NCBI GenBank assembly: GCA_002428735.1
Contig: DIXO01000067.1
Location: forward strand, 43,861-107,860
DNA length: 64,000 nt
Reading direction: 5' to 3'
Source: Syntrophaceae bacterium UBA6078
GTDB taxonomy: Bacteria > Desulfobacterota > Syntrophia > Syntrophales > UBA2210
Of the stretch, positions 24,268 to 34,064 are shown in pieces; the first letter of the stretch is position 1, and every line of letters starts with the position of its first letter. Position numbers and translations under genes: made by a program. The notes under the pieces are model-generated. The model worked only from the letters and a program-made list of their open reading frames with translations. It did no database searches and had not been told where the DNA came from.

Positions 24268-26340
24268 TCACATCCTCAGATCATCCAGGAACTCCGATGC
24301 CGGATCGACGCTTGTCACCAGCAGGTGATCCCGGGCGCGGGTGCAGGCGACGTAGAGAAGATGGCGCTCCGTGTTGTACACCTCTTCCAGATCCGTGTCG
24401 TCAGAGACCGTTTCGATCCGTTCCTGGAGGGGAATAATCTCATCGTCGCATGCCATGACGACGACGGCACGAAACTCCAGGCCCTTGGCAAGGTGCATCG
24501 TGCTGACCGACACGTGTCCGCTGATCGTTTCAACGTTTTCGTCAAGCACCTTGAAAGGAATCCCGGCAGCTTCAACTGCGGCCCGGCTTCTGTCCAGTTC
24601 TGATTGAGAGCGAACGAAAACGCCGATCTCGTGAGGCATCATTCCCTCGTCTATACGTTCCGAAAGCCATGCGCCGACCGCTTCAATTTCTTCTTCCTGA
24701 GAGTCGAAAACCGCGATTGTCGGTTTCGGCCCGTTGAATACGGAAATGGTACCACGCCGTTCTTCCGTATTGCCGTCAACATCCGATACCTCGGGTCCCA
24801 AGAGGCGGTCCGCCTGCATCCTGATCTGATGCGACGTTCGGTAATTGATTCTGAGAGTGTGTGAACGACCGCGGATGTCGACACCAAGCGCTTTCCACGA
24901 GAACGGCTGCTGGAAGATCCGCTGACCCAAGTCACCGGCAAAGAAAAGGCTGCTCGGCCTCCCGTCACCAAGCGCTGCAAGAAACCGAAGCTGCGGGACA
25001 CTAATGTCTTGAGCCTCGTCCACAACGGCAAAATCGAATGGTGGATGATTGTTCTGTGCAAGCTGAGCGGCCAGCCGACTGTATAAATCGGGATACGTTA
25101 CCAGACCCCGGTCCTTCAGTTTGGATCGAACGGAATCAAAAATCGACCAGAGAACGCTGCGCTGCTTCTCCGGCAGGCGCGTTTTGCGGCCCAACCGCAT
25201 AACATCTCGGTATGCATCCCAAGTGTCCAACTGCCATGCGTCAACGACCTGCTCCCACTCCGTCGTCAGAAAATGCCTGCTGAACTTATGTTCATCAACT
25301 TCTCCGGCGGCCTCTCCGATAAGTTCCTGTATCACCTCCCGGGACGCGATGTTTGGCCGGCCAAAGTTCAGTTCATACAGTCGGCGGCTGATTCCTTCCA
25401 TGGCGTACACCTCCAGGCGCTCGCCAATGCGCGGTTCGTTGCTGATCAGTCGTCTCAGTTTTGTTCTCAGCGCATTTGCCAGGGTATCGGAAAAGGTGGT
25501 GAGCAACACCCTTGCATCCGGATTGGCACGGGCAAGAAAGACCGCCCGGTGGAGTGCGACGATCGTTTTCCCCGTTCCTGCCGATCCTGAAACCCGTGCA
25601 GGGCCGTTGTATTCCCGTTCAACCAGGGAGCGTTGAGCGGGATGAAGGAAAACAAGCCATTTCTCCCAGGAATATTCGAGGGCTCGTTCCAGTTCCTCAA
25701 CATTATTCATCACCCGGAAGCGCCGCTGTGCATCGGGATGTTTGAACGGATCTTCACCGGCGGCAACTGGCGGCGCAACCGGCGGTGTTACGCCGGTGGC
25801 CAGATTCAGGAGCGCCTCGGCCGCCTCACCGGGCAGATGATCAGCCAGATCGAGAATGCTGTCCTCGTCTGCTTTGCGCACATCGTCCACCCATTCGGCA
25901 GGGACACCATAGCTCAGCAGATCATCCTCAGAAACGTCAGCGAATAAGAGCGACTTAGGTGAAGCCGACTGTTCCGTGTCCACATATTTGGGGATAATGA
26001 TTTCCTTGACTGTCTCCCGGACCTCGACCAACTGTGCGGCGCCGGTTTTGGGATGTGCCTCCAGCCTGCGTCGGACGGCCCACTGATAGGCATTGTCGTG
26101 GTGATCAACATAGCACAGAAGCAGGCTTGCATCCGTCTTGTGAACGATCAACCTGATATCCTGGTTCACGCGGACAGACCAGAAATTGGCATCTCTCGCA
26201 TTGTCAAGCCGGTGAAATTGCATCCCTGGATTGGCCGGGTTCAACTGGAGATCGAAGGCTGTGGTCTTTACTGCTTTCTGTTCGTCACCGGTAAGCCTGG
26301 CGAGGCTGTCGGTGAAGGTATCGGCGATACGGAACTCCAT
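24268..26340 (-). CDS. UvrD/Rep-like DNA helicase with N-terminal RelE/ParE-like domain
   Basis: 690 residues. Residues ~1-95 look like a RelE/ParE toxin fold (FTDSLARLTGDEQKAV, then MQFHRLDNARDANFWSVRVNQDIRLIVH). The rest is a superfamily 1 helicase: motif I GSAGTGKT (K258), motif II FAVVDEAQD, motif III-like FFAGDLGQRIF, RINYRTSHQI, and the C-terminal STMHLAKGLEFRAVV and LYVACTRAR. It overlaps the Mod gene by 1 bp and is the last gene of the restriction locus, so it is probably an effector or processing helicase of that system. The fused toxin-like domain may bind RNA or just structure the protein. Confidence 0.85.
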   Translation of the reverse strand: MEFRIADTFTDSLARLTGDEQKAVKTTAFDLQLNPANPGMQFHRLDNARDANFWSVRVNQDIRLIVHKTDASLLLCYVDHHDNAYQWAVRRRLEAHPKTGAAQLVEVRETVKEIIIPKYVDTEQSASPKSLLFADVSEDDLLSYGVPAEWVDDVRKADEDSILDLADHLPGEAAEALLNLATGVTPPVAPPVAAGEDPFKHPDAQRRFRVMNNVEELERALEYSWEKWLVFLHPAQRSLVEREYNGPARVSGSAGTGKTIVALHRAVFLARANPDARVLLTTFSDTLANALRTKLRRLISNEPRIGERLEVYAMEGISRRLYELNFGRPNIASREVIQELIGEAAGEVDEHKFSRHFLTTEWEQVVDAWQLDTWDAYRDVMRLGRKTRLPEKQRSVLWSIFDSVRSKLKDRGLVTYPDLYSRLAAQLAQNNHPPFDFAVVDEAQDISVPQLRFLAALGDGRPSSLFFAGDLGQRIFQQPFSWKALGVDIRGRSHTLRINYRTSHQIRMQADRLLGPEVSDVDGNTEERRGTISVFNGPKPTIAVFDSQEEEIEAVGAWLSERIDEGMMPHEIGVFVRSQSELDRSRAAVEAAGIPFKVLDENVETISGHVSVSTMHLAKGLEFRAVVVMACDDEIIPLQERIETVSDDTDLEEVYNTERHLLYVACTRARDHLLVTSVDPASEFLDDLRM

Positions 26341-29243
26341 CAGTTCACCTTAAACACCTTCATCACCTCATCCCCCAAGTGATTGATCACTTTCACGGCG
26401 ATGCGGCCGGATTGGGGTTTGTCGAAGGGGCGGGAGGTGTCGCTGTTGAGGGTCGCCCAGGCGTCTTCGTCGATCTCGGCCTTGAGGGTGGTTTTGAGAG
26501 ATTTGTAGGGATCGTTGGCGCCGAGGAAGTAGGCGTGGCGGACGAAGAAGCTCTCCTCGTTGTAGTCGGTGTCGATGAACCAGCAGGCGATTCCCTCGGC
26601 TCCGTCGCTGCGGACCTCGCCGGTGCTGGGGTGGAACACGTCCACGCCGTTGATTTTCACCCGGATCGTGCCGTCTTCGGCATCGAGGATATCGATATCC
26701 GGTTCGCCGAAGATGACGAAGAGGTTTCCCTTGCCCGTATTCTTGAGATCGTCGGCCATGTGGAGGTCGGCGTTCATCCGCGCCTTGAGGACGGGGATGC
26801 GGCCCAGCCTGTCGAATTCGGACGAGTGGGCGTCATAGTTGAAGGCGCAGGCGATGAGCACATCGAAATCGGCGTCGCCCGCCTCCCGTGCGGCGGCCAC
26901 CAGATCAGGGCGCGACACGGTTCCGAACTCAGGGCCGATAAAGATGCCGGCGCGTTTTTCGATTGCGATTCCCTCACCCCGACCCTCTCCCAGAGGGCGA
27001 GGGAGTGATGGATTGCCCTCTCCCAGAGGACGAGGGAGTGATGGATTGCCCTCTCCCGCCGGGGGATTAGCCCCTTCCATGTACCGCCCTTCGGCGCAGA
27101 CGTAGTGCCCCGGCCATGGGACGAGTGAGGTAAAGGTGATCCTGTCTTCCTTGTGGGCCTGCTGGACGCCGGCGGTCTTGAGGTTTTCCAGGACCATGCC
27201 GGCGAAGTCGCGTGCTCTGCCGTATCCGTCGGGCGACTCCGCCAGACCGTCGAGCAACTCGTCGTTTTCGTCGACAGCGAGAACCCGGTGCGGCGAGAGG
27301 CTTTCAACGGTGAAGGGACCGGCGACGCGGACCTTTTTGTTGTCATGGTAGGGCTTGTCATAGAGATATTCAAACTCGGCCTTGGCGGCGATGGAGGCGT
27401 CGATTTCCTTCTGCCTGGCAATACGATTCTTCCACCACTGTTCGTGAAGATGCGTTGCCTCATCCGGCCACGTGTCTTCTGCGTCGCGAGGGATCTCCCA
27501 TTCCTGCCAGGATTTTTCCAATGCCTTGTTGAGCCCTTCACGCAGCGGCTCCAGGATTTCCTGGAACTTTTCCCAGATGACGTCGATCTCGGCGTTGTTG
27601 GCGATGGATTTCAGGGTGATATGGGGGACGCGCTCGTAGACGAATCCCTGGCGGATGTCGCCGCGGGTGGGCTGACTTGACGGCATCGTCCGGGTGATCT
27701 CGGCCTCCTTCTCTTGCCCGTTCCGGCTGTCGGCAAGGAGATAATAAGGGTAGCGGGCGCCCATGATCCGGGCGCGGGCCAGCGCCAGAGCGACGCGGGA
27801 GGTGTCGATGGTGATCCAGCGCCGGCCCCACTGCTCCGCGACATAGGCGGTGGTGCCTGAGCCGCAGGTGGGGTCGAGGACGAGATCGCCGGGGTCCGTG
27901 GACATGAGGAGGCAACGCTGGATTACTGTCGTTGCAGTTTGAACAACATAGAGTTTGTCATAGGAAAATCCTGAATGTCCAGTGTCCTGCCATACATCAT
28001 TTAGTGGCGAAACCGGGTAATCGTCGAAAAATCGGACATAATTAAGGGTTTTTGCTGTTCCGTAAATTCTGTTTGCCCGCGCAGCTCGCCTCATTCCATC
28101 TGGGTAGTTCGGTTTCCAATGACTGCTTTTAGCTGGATTATATTCACGCCCCTCAAACTCAAAAGGAGTTGGCTCAGACGACGCTCCTTGACCACAAAGA
28201 TCACTAATCCGAAAAATGCGGCCAATGGGTACTGAGGCTGTCGTGTTTGCCAGTTCCTCTGCTGTTAATCGACGGCGTACTCCAATATCCGTCTCAATAC
28301 TTTTGTAAGCACTCCCATCTTCGTCCGCTCCAGCTTTATCAAGAAAAAGTTGCCGGTGTTTTTTCATTGTTGTGTTTTTTGAATACCAAAGAACGTAATC
28401 GCCGATTCGGGTCAACCCAGAAGTTGCGAATCCTCCTGTTGTTTGGAAGTAGATCGTATTTTGATAATTTTCCTCCCCAAACACCTCATCCATCAACGCC
28501 CGCACCCGATGCACATTCTCATCCCCGATCTGCACAAAGATCGAACCGGAATCGGTCAACAGATCCCGGGCCACAGTCAGCCGGTCGCGCAGGTAGGTCA
28601 GGTAGGAGTGGATGCCGTCGCGCCAGGTGTCGCGGAAGGCCTTGACCTGTTCAGGCTCGCGGGTGATGTGGTCCACCTTGCCGTCCTTCACGTCGCGGCT
28701 GGTGGTGGACCACTGAAAATTGGAGTTGAATTTGATTCCGTAGGGCGGGTCGATATAGATGCACTGGACCTTGCCGCGCAGGCCTTCCCGTTCGGCCAGA
28801 GAGGCCATAACCTGGAGGCTGTCGCCGAGGATCATGCGGTTCGACCAGTTGGCGTCGTGCTGGTAAAATTCCGTTTTGGCCCCCTCGCTGGGCAGGCCGT
28901 TGAAGTCGGCGAAGAGGTCGATCTGCTGCGGTACGCCGTCCTGCTCCTTCTCTTTTGTCTCTTTCAGGAGGTCGTCGATCAGGACCTTGGGATGGACCTT
29001 TTCCTGGATGTAGAGGGGCGGCGCTTGCACCACCAGGTCCGACCAGTTCTGCTCGTCCTTTCCCCGCCAGACGAGCTGCGGATCGAGGTCGCGGTTGCGC
29101 CGCTTGTAGGCGGCCCGGATGGGGTCCTGCTCATCCTTCACCATCACCGACTGGTATTCGACGGTGGGGATGTACGTACGCCGCGCCTCATCGTGTTTGA
29201 GGGTCTCGACGATTTTTTTCGAATTGGGTTTTTTCTTTCCCAT
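26340..29243 (-). CDS. Type III-like DNA methyltransferase (Mod)
   Basis: 967 residues. The beta-class order is seen: catalytic DPPY (residues 165-168, in CIYIDPPYGIKFNSNFQW) precedes the SAM motif DPTCGSGTT (from residue 457). This group usually methylates adenine N6. The large region after residue ~500 is accessory, probably target recognition or coupling to Res. An in-frame 33-bp tandem repeat encodes Pro/Gly/Arg-rich residues ~727-754 (see the repeat entry). Gene order Res - DUF4062 - Mod - helicase on one strand indicates a single locus. Confidence 0.9.
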   Translation of the reverse strand: MGKKKPNSKKIVETLKHDEARRTYIPTVEYQSVMVKDEQDPIRAAYKRRNRDLDPQLVWRGKDEQNWSDLVVQAPPLYIQEKVHPKVLIDDLLKETKEKEQDGVPQQIDLFADFNGLPSEGAKTEFYQHDANWSNRMILGDSLQVMASLAEREGLRGKVQCIYIDPPYGIKFNSNFQWSTTSRDVKDGKVDHITREPEQVKAFRDTWRDGIHSYLTYLRDRLTVARDLLTDSGSIFVQIGDENVHRVRALMDEVFGEENYQNTIYFQTTGGFATSGLTRIGDYVLWYSKNTTMKKHRQLFLDKAGADEDGSAYKSIETDIGVRRRLTAEELANTTASVPIGRIFRISDLCGQGASSEPTPFEFEGREYNPAKSSHWKPNYPDGMRRAARANRIYGTAKTLNYVRFFDDYPVSPLNDVWQDTGHSGFSYDKLYVVQTATTVIQRCLLMSTDPGDLVLDPTCGSGTTAYVAEQWGRRWITIDTSRVALALARARIMGARYPYYLLADSRNGQEKEAEITRTMPSSQPTRGDIRQGFVYERVPHITLKSIANNAEIDVIWEKFQEILEPLREGLNKALEKSWQEWEIPRDAEDTWPDEATHLHEQWWKNRIARQKEIDASIAAKAEFEYLYDKPYHDNKKVRVAGPFTVESLSPHRVLAVDENDELLDGLAESPDGYGRARDFAGMVLENLKTAGVQQAHKEDRITFTSLVPWPGHYVCAEGRYMEGANPPAGEGNPSLPRPLGEGNPSLPRPLGEGRGEGIAIEKRAGIFIGPEFGTVSRPDLVAAAREAGDADFDVLIACAFNYDAHSSEFDRLGRIPVLKARMNADLHMADDLKNTGKGNLFVIFGEPDIDILDAEDGTIRVKINGVDVFHPSTGEVRSDGAEGIACWFIDTDYNEESFFVRHAYFLGANDPYKSLKTTLKAEIDEDAWATLNSDTSRPFDKPQSGRIAVKVINHLGDEVMKVFKVN
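26983..27066 (-). repeat. 33-bp tandem repeat inside mod
   Basis: Two units (26983-27015, 27016-27048) differ by one base, followed by a partial third unit to 27066. The sequence is the CCCTCTCCC...GGGCGAGGGAG type of dispersed palindromic repeat common in Proteobacteria. The frame is kept, so the Mod protein gains a repeated NPSLPRPLGEG segment. Confidence 0.85.
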
Positions 29244-29333
29244 CTCTATGTCCTTATGCCTTTCATGGCGATCTCAACAGGTAGCCGGGACGCCCCTATA
29301 TTACCCCCCTCATAGCGGGTGTGGTGGCTTCCC

Positions 29334-29412
29334 GATGAGCCCTTTGAGCCCTCTATGAGCCGTTTCCACGCGGACCGCCCAATGAGCCCTTTGAGCCCTT
29401 TATGAGCCCTTT
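29334..29412. repeat. ATGAGCCCTTTGAGCCC repeats at the end of the DUF4062 gene
   Basis: The unit ATGAGCCCTTTGAGCCCT occurs at 29334 and 29382, with further ATGAGCC starts at 29356 and 29402. It runs through the 3' end of the gene at 29353-30852, giving the Gly/Ser/Lys-rich tail KGLIKGSKGSLGG, and into the gap before mod. Confidence 0.7.
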
Positions 29413-30852
29413 GCGACCAAAGACGTAATGGGTCCCCTTACCGGTGGTTCCGATCTTCTCCAACACACCTTTTCTGACCAGTTCATCCAAATCGCGTGAG
29501 GCTGTTGGTTTGGAGACCCCAAACATTTCCTGGTACTCTTTATTACCTATCTGCCCCCCTGTTTTAACAATCAACACAGACTGCCTCTGTCGCTCATTGA
29601 GGTCAAGCCGATCCATGACCTCCGCTGTCAGCCAGTCACGCCACAGCGTAATGACAAATGAGCCGCTGCGCTGCTCAAATTGCGGCTCCGGCAGACCGGC
29701 GGACCGGCAAAGTTCGATCATGCGTTGGGTGCCTGACCCGGCCTTTTCAATGTATCGCGTCAGGTAGAGCGATTCGGCAATAAGGGGGTTGCGGGGCACC
29801 GAAGGGTGATCCCTGCGCAGGTCTTCGAGCGTCAGCGTCCCCGGGAGCCTGCCGGGGTTCCATACTTCGAGACGGTCGGTAAAGAGGCGCACCTCAACCG
29901 AGGCGTTGCTGTGGTAATCGCGATGGGCAATGGCATTGACGATCGCTTCGCCCACCGCATCCGGAGGCAATTCGTAGGTTGCCGGTGCGGTGATGCCGGC
30001 GTCGCGGGTGCCGATGGAGCGGTTGATTTTGGCAAGAACGAAATCCCGGGCCTGATCCGCCTGCTCGAAGAGATCGCCCCCGTACACCTGCAAGGAGGCG
30101 AATGGACGGCGGTATTCAGTTCCATGGCAATGCATGCACTTGGTTTCGGCGCTGCGGTGAAAGCGCTGGGGATTTGTACCAAACAGCAGCATGGCGGCAT
30201 TGGTCGGTTTGCCCTTTTCAAGCAGGTTCAGGTGGATAAGCAGCGCCTGCGTCGTTGTGTTGGACTTGAGTGGAAAGCCGCGTTCACGGCCGGCGGTTTC
30301 CAAAAACCAGTCAACGCGCTTGCGTGAGAGGTGCCGCAGGGTGGCGCCGTCACAGGCGGATGTATCAAACGGGGGGACGCGCAGAGCCCCCATGCCGTCG
30401 AGGTAGTCAACCAGGCTGGCGTAGACCTCGGAGCACAGGGCGCTGAAGTCTTCGATTCGGCGGCGGACCAGCTCACTGCCGGCCTTGCCGACCAGGTGAC
30501 GCATTTTAGGTGCACGCCTTTTTTCATCAGAACCCCAGACATAGACCAGCCGGGGTTTTCGGTGCTTGGCGGCGTGATTGTATTCATATTCAGTCGGAGA
30601 GACCCCATTCTGGTCTTCATTGCCGTATTCGTATCCAAATATGCCCAGGTAGATGTCACAGCGCTCCACTTGTTCGAGATACACCTGGTCCGCCCGGCGG
30701 TCCGTGGCCGGAAGTTCCTCAAAGAGAAAGACTTCGGAAACAAAGCGGTGCAGAAAGGCATCGCCGAGAAGAAATGCCTTCAAGTCCAGGCGAATTTGTT
30801 TGAATTCCTTCTGGACACTGCTGATGAATATTTTCAGACGTACCGGCTTCAC
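29353..30852 (-). CDS. DUF4062 protein with HATPase-like and winged-helix C-terminus
   Basis: 499 residues. The N-terminal ~110 residues are DUF4062 (RLKIFISSVQKEFKQIR ... FLFEELPATDRRADQVYLEQV, then CDIYLGIFGYEYG), a TIR/Toll-like nucleotide-binding fold. The middle and C-terminus (~230-420) resemble the Schlafen/AlbA-associated ATPase part (AIVNAIAHRDYH, RLEVWNPGRLPG, EKAGSGTQRMIELC). A winged helix ends the protein (NKEYQEMFGVSKPTASRDLDEL). Such proteins are often in defence loci; here it overlaps res by 4 bp. Function in the restriction locus is unknown. Confidence 0.8.
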   Translation of the reverse strand: MKPVRLKIFISSVQKEFKQIRLDLKAFLLGDAFLHRFVSEVFLFEELPATDRRADQVYLEQVERCDIYLGIFGYEYGNEDQNGVSPTEYEYNHAAKHRKPRLVYVWGSDEKRRAPKMRHLVGKAGSELVRRRIEDFSALCSEVYASLVDYLDGMGALRVPPFDTSACDGATLRHLSRKRVDWFLETAGRERGFPLKSNTTTQALLIHLNLLEKGKPTNAAMLLFGTNPQRFHRSAETKCMHCHGTEYRRPFASLQVYGGDLFEQADQARDFVLAKINRSIGTRDAGITAPATYELPPDAVGEAIVNAIAHRDYHSNASVEVRLFTDRLEVWNPGRLPGTLTLEDLRRDHPSVPRNPLIAESLYLTRYIEKAGSGTQRMIELCRSAGLPEPQFEQRSGSFVITLWRDWLTAEVMDRLDLNERQRQSVLIVKTGGQIGNKEYQEMFGVSKPTASRDLDELVRKGVLEKIGTTGKGTHYVFGRKGLIKGSKGSLGGPRGNGS

Positions 30853-33800
30853 GCTGCACCTTTCACGATGCCTTCGATCATCTTGTTGAACTCGCTTTCG
30901 ACCCTGGCTTCAAAATCCGTCTCGATCTGATACACTTCAGTGAACTCTGCAAAGGCCCAGCGTCCGTAGGTGCCGTTGTTGTTGACGCCGGGTATCCAGT
31001 AAGTTTCCATCGTGATCTTCTTGTCTTTGGCGTCCTCGCGCCGGTACCCTTTGATCTCCACAATCAGGTGCAAGGGATCATCCTCTCCGTGGCCGTCATC
31101 CACCAGTACGATGAAGTCGGGAATGTACCTGCGCGTCTCGGAGCAGTATCGGTAGGGCACCTCCAGGCCCAGGTTGTGATTCTTGACATAGGCCCTGACC
31201 TTGGGATGCGATTCGGCGACACGACAGAACTCAGCCTCCCAGTCGCTGTCGAGGATGACCCAGTTGATGTGGCATTTGCGGGCATCCGTCTGCCAGCGAT
31301 TCCTCCGCGACGTATTAAACCTTACATACATGGTGGAGCCGGTAGGGTTATAGGGGTCAAGCATTGCCTTTATCGGCCGTTCACCCACCAGAGATCGGGT
31401 GATGCCGGCGGTAATCCGTTCGCAGGCCATGTCGGCCAGTTCCTGGTACATGAGCTGTGCCGGGTAGGTGCCGCCTTTGCAGACCAGACAATTATCGAGC
31501 CACTGTTTCGTAATGCGTTTCAACTGTCCGAAGAGGTGGAGCTTGGCCTCTTCACCCGGATCGCGCCACTTGGTGTAGAGCAGGCGCTTGGCAACGTGGA
31601 AGAGAAGCGTTGACCGCCGCATATCTTCCAGATGCTCCAGGCTGAGATCCACGTCCTCTCCGATGATTCCCGCATTTTTGGTGATCGAAGGGCCGACCAC
31701 ATCAGGGGTCAGCTCCAGAATGGAATCTTTATTGAATTCTGCGGTAAGCCGCTCCTGGGGCAATTCGACCCGATAGCCATTCACGCGGGGGAAACGAATT
31801 TCGAGGTGGTCGCGCTCCGGACGCACGGCCTTGACCTGGATGGTTTCCCGCGGCGGCTGCGGCGGCGCAACGACGGGCTTTGCCGTGAAGTCGAAGGGCA
31901 CTCCCAGGACATCAGCGTATTCAACCCCCAGCAAACCTTCTTCGTTGAGATCGTAGGACTGGCGGCGCAATGCACGCCCGATTACCTGTTCGCACAAAAG
32001 CTGGGTGCCGAATGCCCGCACACCGAGGACGTGAGTCACAGTGTTCGCGTCCCAGCCCTCGGTCAGCATGGAAACCGATACGACGCATCTGATCGCCTCG
32101 CCAAGCCTGCCTTCCTTGCCCACGGTGTTCATGACCTCGCGCAGCAGATCCTGGTCGGTAATGTTTTCGGCCTGTTTTCGGTCGCCGGTGCGCTCGATAA
32201 TCTCCCGCCGGAAGCGTTCGATCTCGTCCGATGCCATCTCGCGGAAGTTTTTGTCGAGCACCTCGCCCGATTCCAGTTGTTCGCTGTCGATCAGGATGGT
32301 GTGGGGTCTGGCAAGCTGATTCCCATGCTCATCATAATTACGGAAAAGTTCGAGACGCCCGTTTACAAACGTGGTTGATCCGTCTTCATTTTCCTGAAAA
32401 AAGCCTGAGATATGATCGTACACGAGTTTGGAAATCGATGTATTCTGACAGACAATAATAAAGCAGGGTGGCACGCGAATGCCGTTTTCCTTCCACAGGT
32501 CGTAGGTTTTCTTGTAATTGCCGTAAAGTGCTTCCATAGCTGTCTGCAATTCCACGGGAATGCTGAGCGGGTCGAGCGTCGTCGCCTTGTTGCGGCGCTT
32601 CTTTGGCATTCGCTTTCCGATATAGTCCCAGAGGTTTCTGAATTTGGGCATGTCGTTGCCGGGGATGTTGTCTGCCACCGGCACACGCGGCAGTTTCACG
32701 ATGCCGCACTCGATGGCGTCCATGAGAGAAAAATCGCTCATCGTCCACGGAAAGAGGGTGCCTTCCGCGTAACCGGAGCCGCGGAGGAAAAAGGGCGTTG
32801 CCGACAGGTCAATGACACGCGCAATCCCGAGCTTGCGTTTGACGTTTTCGAGTCCCGAAATCCACAGGCGGGCGGCCTCGTTGTTCTTTTCCGCCTCTTT
32901 TTTGTCATCACCCCTGAGGTCACCCTCGCCGTCTCCGTTGGACTTTTCGCGATAGCAATGATGGGCCTCGTCATTGATGACCAGAATATTTTTCATGCCC
33001 ATCAAATCGCCCATTGCCCGCTGAATCATCTGGCCTTCAGTTTCCAGTGTTTCAAGTTTTTCTCCGCGCCAGCCTTCCAGGGCGCCGCGGGTTCCTTTTG
33101 AAACATCCACCCGTTCGCGTCTCTTGAATGCGTGAAAGTTGGTGATGACGATTTTTGCCCGTTCCAGTTCGCCGAGCATGTCGCCGGGCACCAGTTCGCG
33201 GGATTGATAGTAACTGTCTGGGTCATTGGGCTGGAGGACACGGAGGCGATCTTTGATAGTTATCCCCGGAGTGACAACCAGAAAGCCACGGGTGAAAATT
33301 TTGCTGTTGGGATGACGTACCGCGTTGATGGTTTGCCATGCAATGATCATGGCCATAACGGCTGTCTTGCCCGCACCCGTGGCCAGCTTCAGAGCAAGCC
33401 GCGCCAGCTCCGGATTGGCTTTTGCGTTTGCCGCGTCCAGATATTCCAGGAACTTTTTGCCCTTCCTGTCGTGTTTATGCGCTACCTCGGTCAGCCATAT
33501 CAGTGTCTCAACGGCTTCGACCTGGCAGAAGAAGGGACGAAAACTGCTGAATTGGTGGTGGCGCCAGTGCTGAAGCAGGCGTGCGGTTTCGGGTGTAACG
33601 CCCCAGTCGTTCGGGTTCGGAATGATCCTCCATCGATCTATGTGTTGACGGAGTTCATTGATAATCGGCGTCGGATCGTATTCCTGCTCCTGAGTCGAAA
33701 GGCCTTTGCCTTCGTCGAAGATTAATCGCTGCTGGTCGCTCGATTCCTTCCGTTTTCTGGGCTTGGGAATCGGCGTGATATACTCTGCACGGCGGCGATG

Positions 33801-33908
33801 TTGAAGGATCTGTTGTGTCGGCTGGCCTTGGTCGTCGAGTTCCCAGTGCTGCATCGGATACTCGTATGGAGAATTGATGACGGGATGTTCGAAAAATCGA
33901 TTATCCAT
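30849..33908 (-). CDS. DEAD/DEAH-box restriction enzyme (type III Res-like)
   Basis: 1019 residues from the ATG at 33908, chosen because MDNRFFEHPVINSPYEYP is the likely family start and GGAG lies 11 nt upstream; an ATG 39 bp earlier has no site. Helicase motifs are Walker A ATGAGKT (K181), DEAHH (from D313), LSATPFF and, after ~600, MLTEGWDANTVTHVLGVRAF and EQVIGRALRR. The C-terminal region contains RYIPDFIVLVDDG and IVEIKGYRR, which resemble a PD-(D/E)XK nuclease (D, then E-x-K). It is the first gene of a locus with DUF4062, Mod and helicase genes. Confidence 0.88.
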   Translation of the reverse strand: MDNRFFEHPVINSPYEYPMQHWELDDQGQPTQQILQHRRRAEYITPIPKPRKRKESSDQQRLIFDEGKGLSTQEQEYDPTPIINELRQHIDRWRIIPNPNDWGVTPETARLLQHWRHHQFSSFRPFFCQVEAVETLIWLTEVAHKHDRKGKKFLEYLDAANAKANPELARLALKLATGAGKTAVMAMIIAWQTINAVRHPNSKIFTRGFLVVTPGITIKDRLRVLQPNDPDSYYQSRELVPGDMLGELERAKIVITNFHAFKRRERVDVSKGTRGALEGWRGEKLETLETEGQMIQRAMGDLMGMKNILVINDEAHHCYREKSNGDGEGDLRGDDKKEAEKNNEAARLWISGLENVKRKLGIARVIDLSATPFFLRGSGYAEGTLFPWTMSDFSLMDAIECGIVKLPRVPVADNIPGNDMPKFRNLWDYIGKRMPKKRRNKATTLDPLSIPVELQTAMEALYGNYKKTYDLWKENGIRVPPCFIIVCQNTSISKLVYDHISGFFQENEDGSTTFVNGRLELFRNYDEHGNQLARPHTILIDSEQLESGEVLDKNFREMASDEIERFRREIIERTGDRKQAENITDQDLLREVMNTVGKEGRLGEAIRCVVSVSMLTEGWDANTVTHVLGVRAFGTQLLCEQVIGRALRRQSYDLNEEGLLGVEYADVLGVPFDFTAKPVVAPPQPPRETIQVKAVRPERDHLEIRFPRVNGYRVELPQERLTAEFNKDSILELTPDVVGPSITKNAGIIGEDVDLSLEHLEDMRRSTLLFHVAKRLLYTKWRDPGEEAKLHLFGQLKRITKQWLDNCLVCKGGTYPAQLMYQELADMACERITAGITRSLVGERPIKAMLDPYNPTGSTMYVRFNTSRRNRWQTDARKCHINWVILDSDWEAEFCRVAESHPKVRAYVKNHNLGLEVPYRYCSETRRYIPDFIVLVDDGHGEDDPLHLIVEIKGYRREDAKDKKITMETYWIPGVNNNGTYGRWAFAEFTEVYQIETDFEARVESEFNKMIEGIVKGAA

Positions 33909-33970
33909 GTGTGGCATTTCTCCGGATGGGGATTGCGGTAGAAACATAAAATCTCATAGAACGCACCAAG

Positions 33971-33999
33971 TGATTAACTCTGCTATGCAATTTTGTCAA
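33971..33999 (-). promoter_or_regulatory. Promoter of the restriction locus
   Basis: On the minus strand TTGACA (33999-33994), a 17-nt spacer and TAATCA (33976-33971) resemble a sigma-70 promoter about 63 bp upstream of the res start. The -35 is perfect and the -10 is moderate. Confidence 0.5.
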
Positions 34000-34064
34000 G
34001 GAGTATTACAGGTGCGGAACATATTAAAGGTTGGGCTTGATGTATCGCCCGCCGCGCGAAGCCA

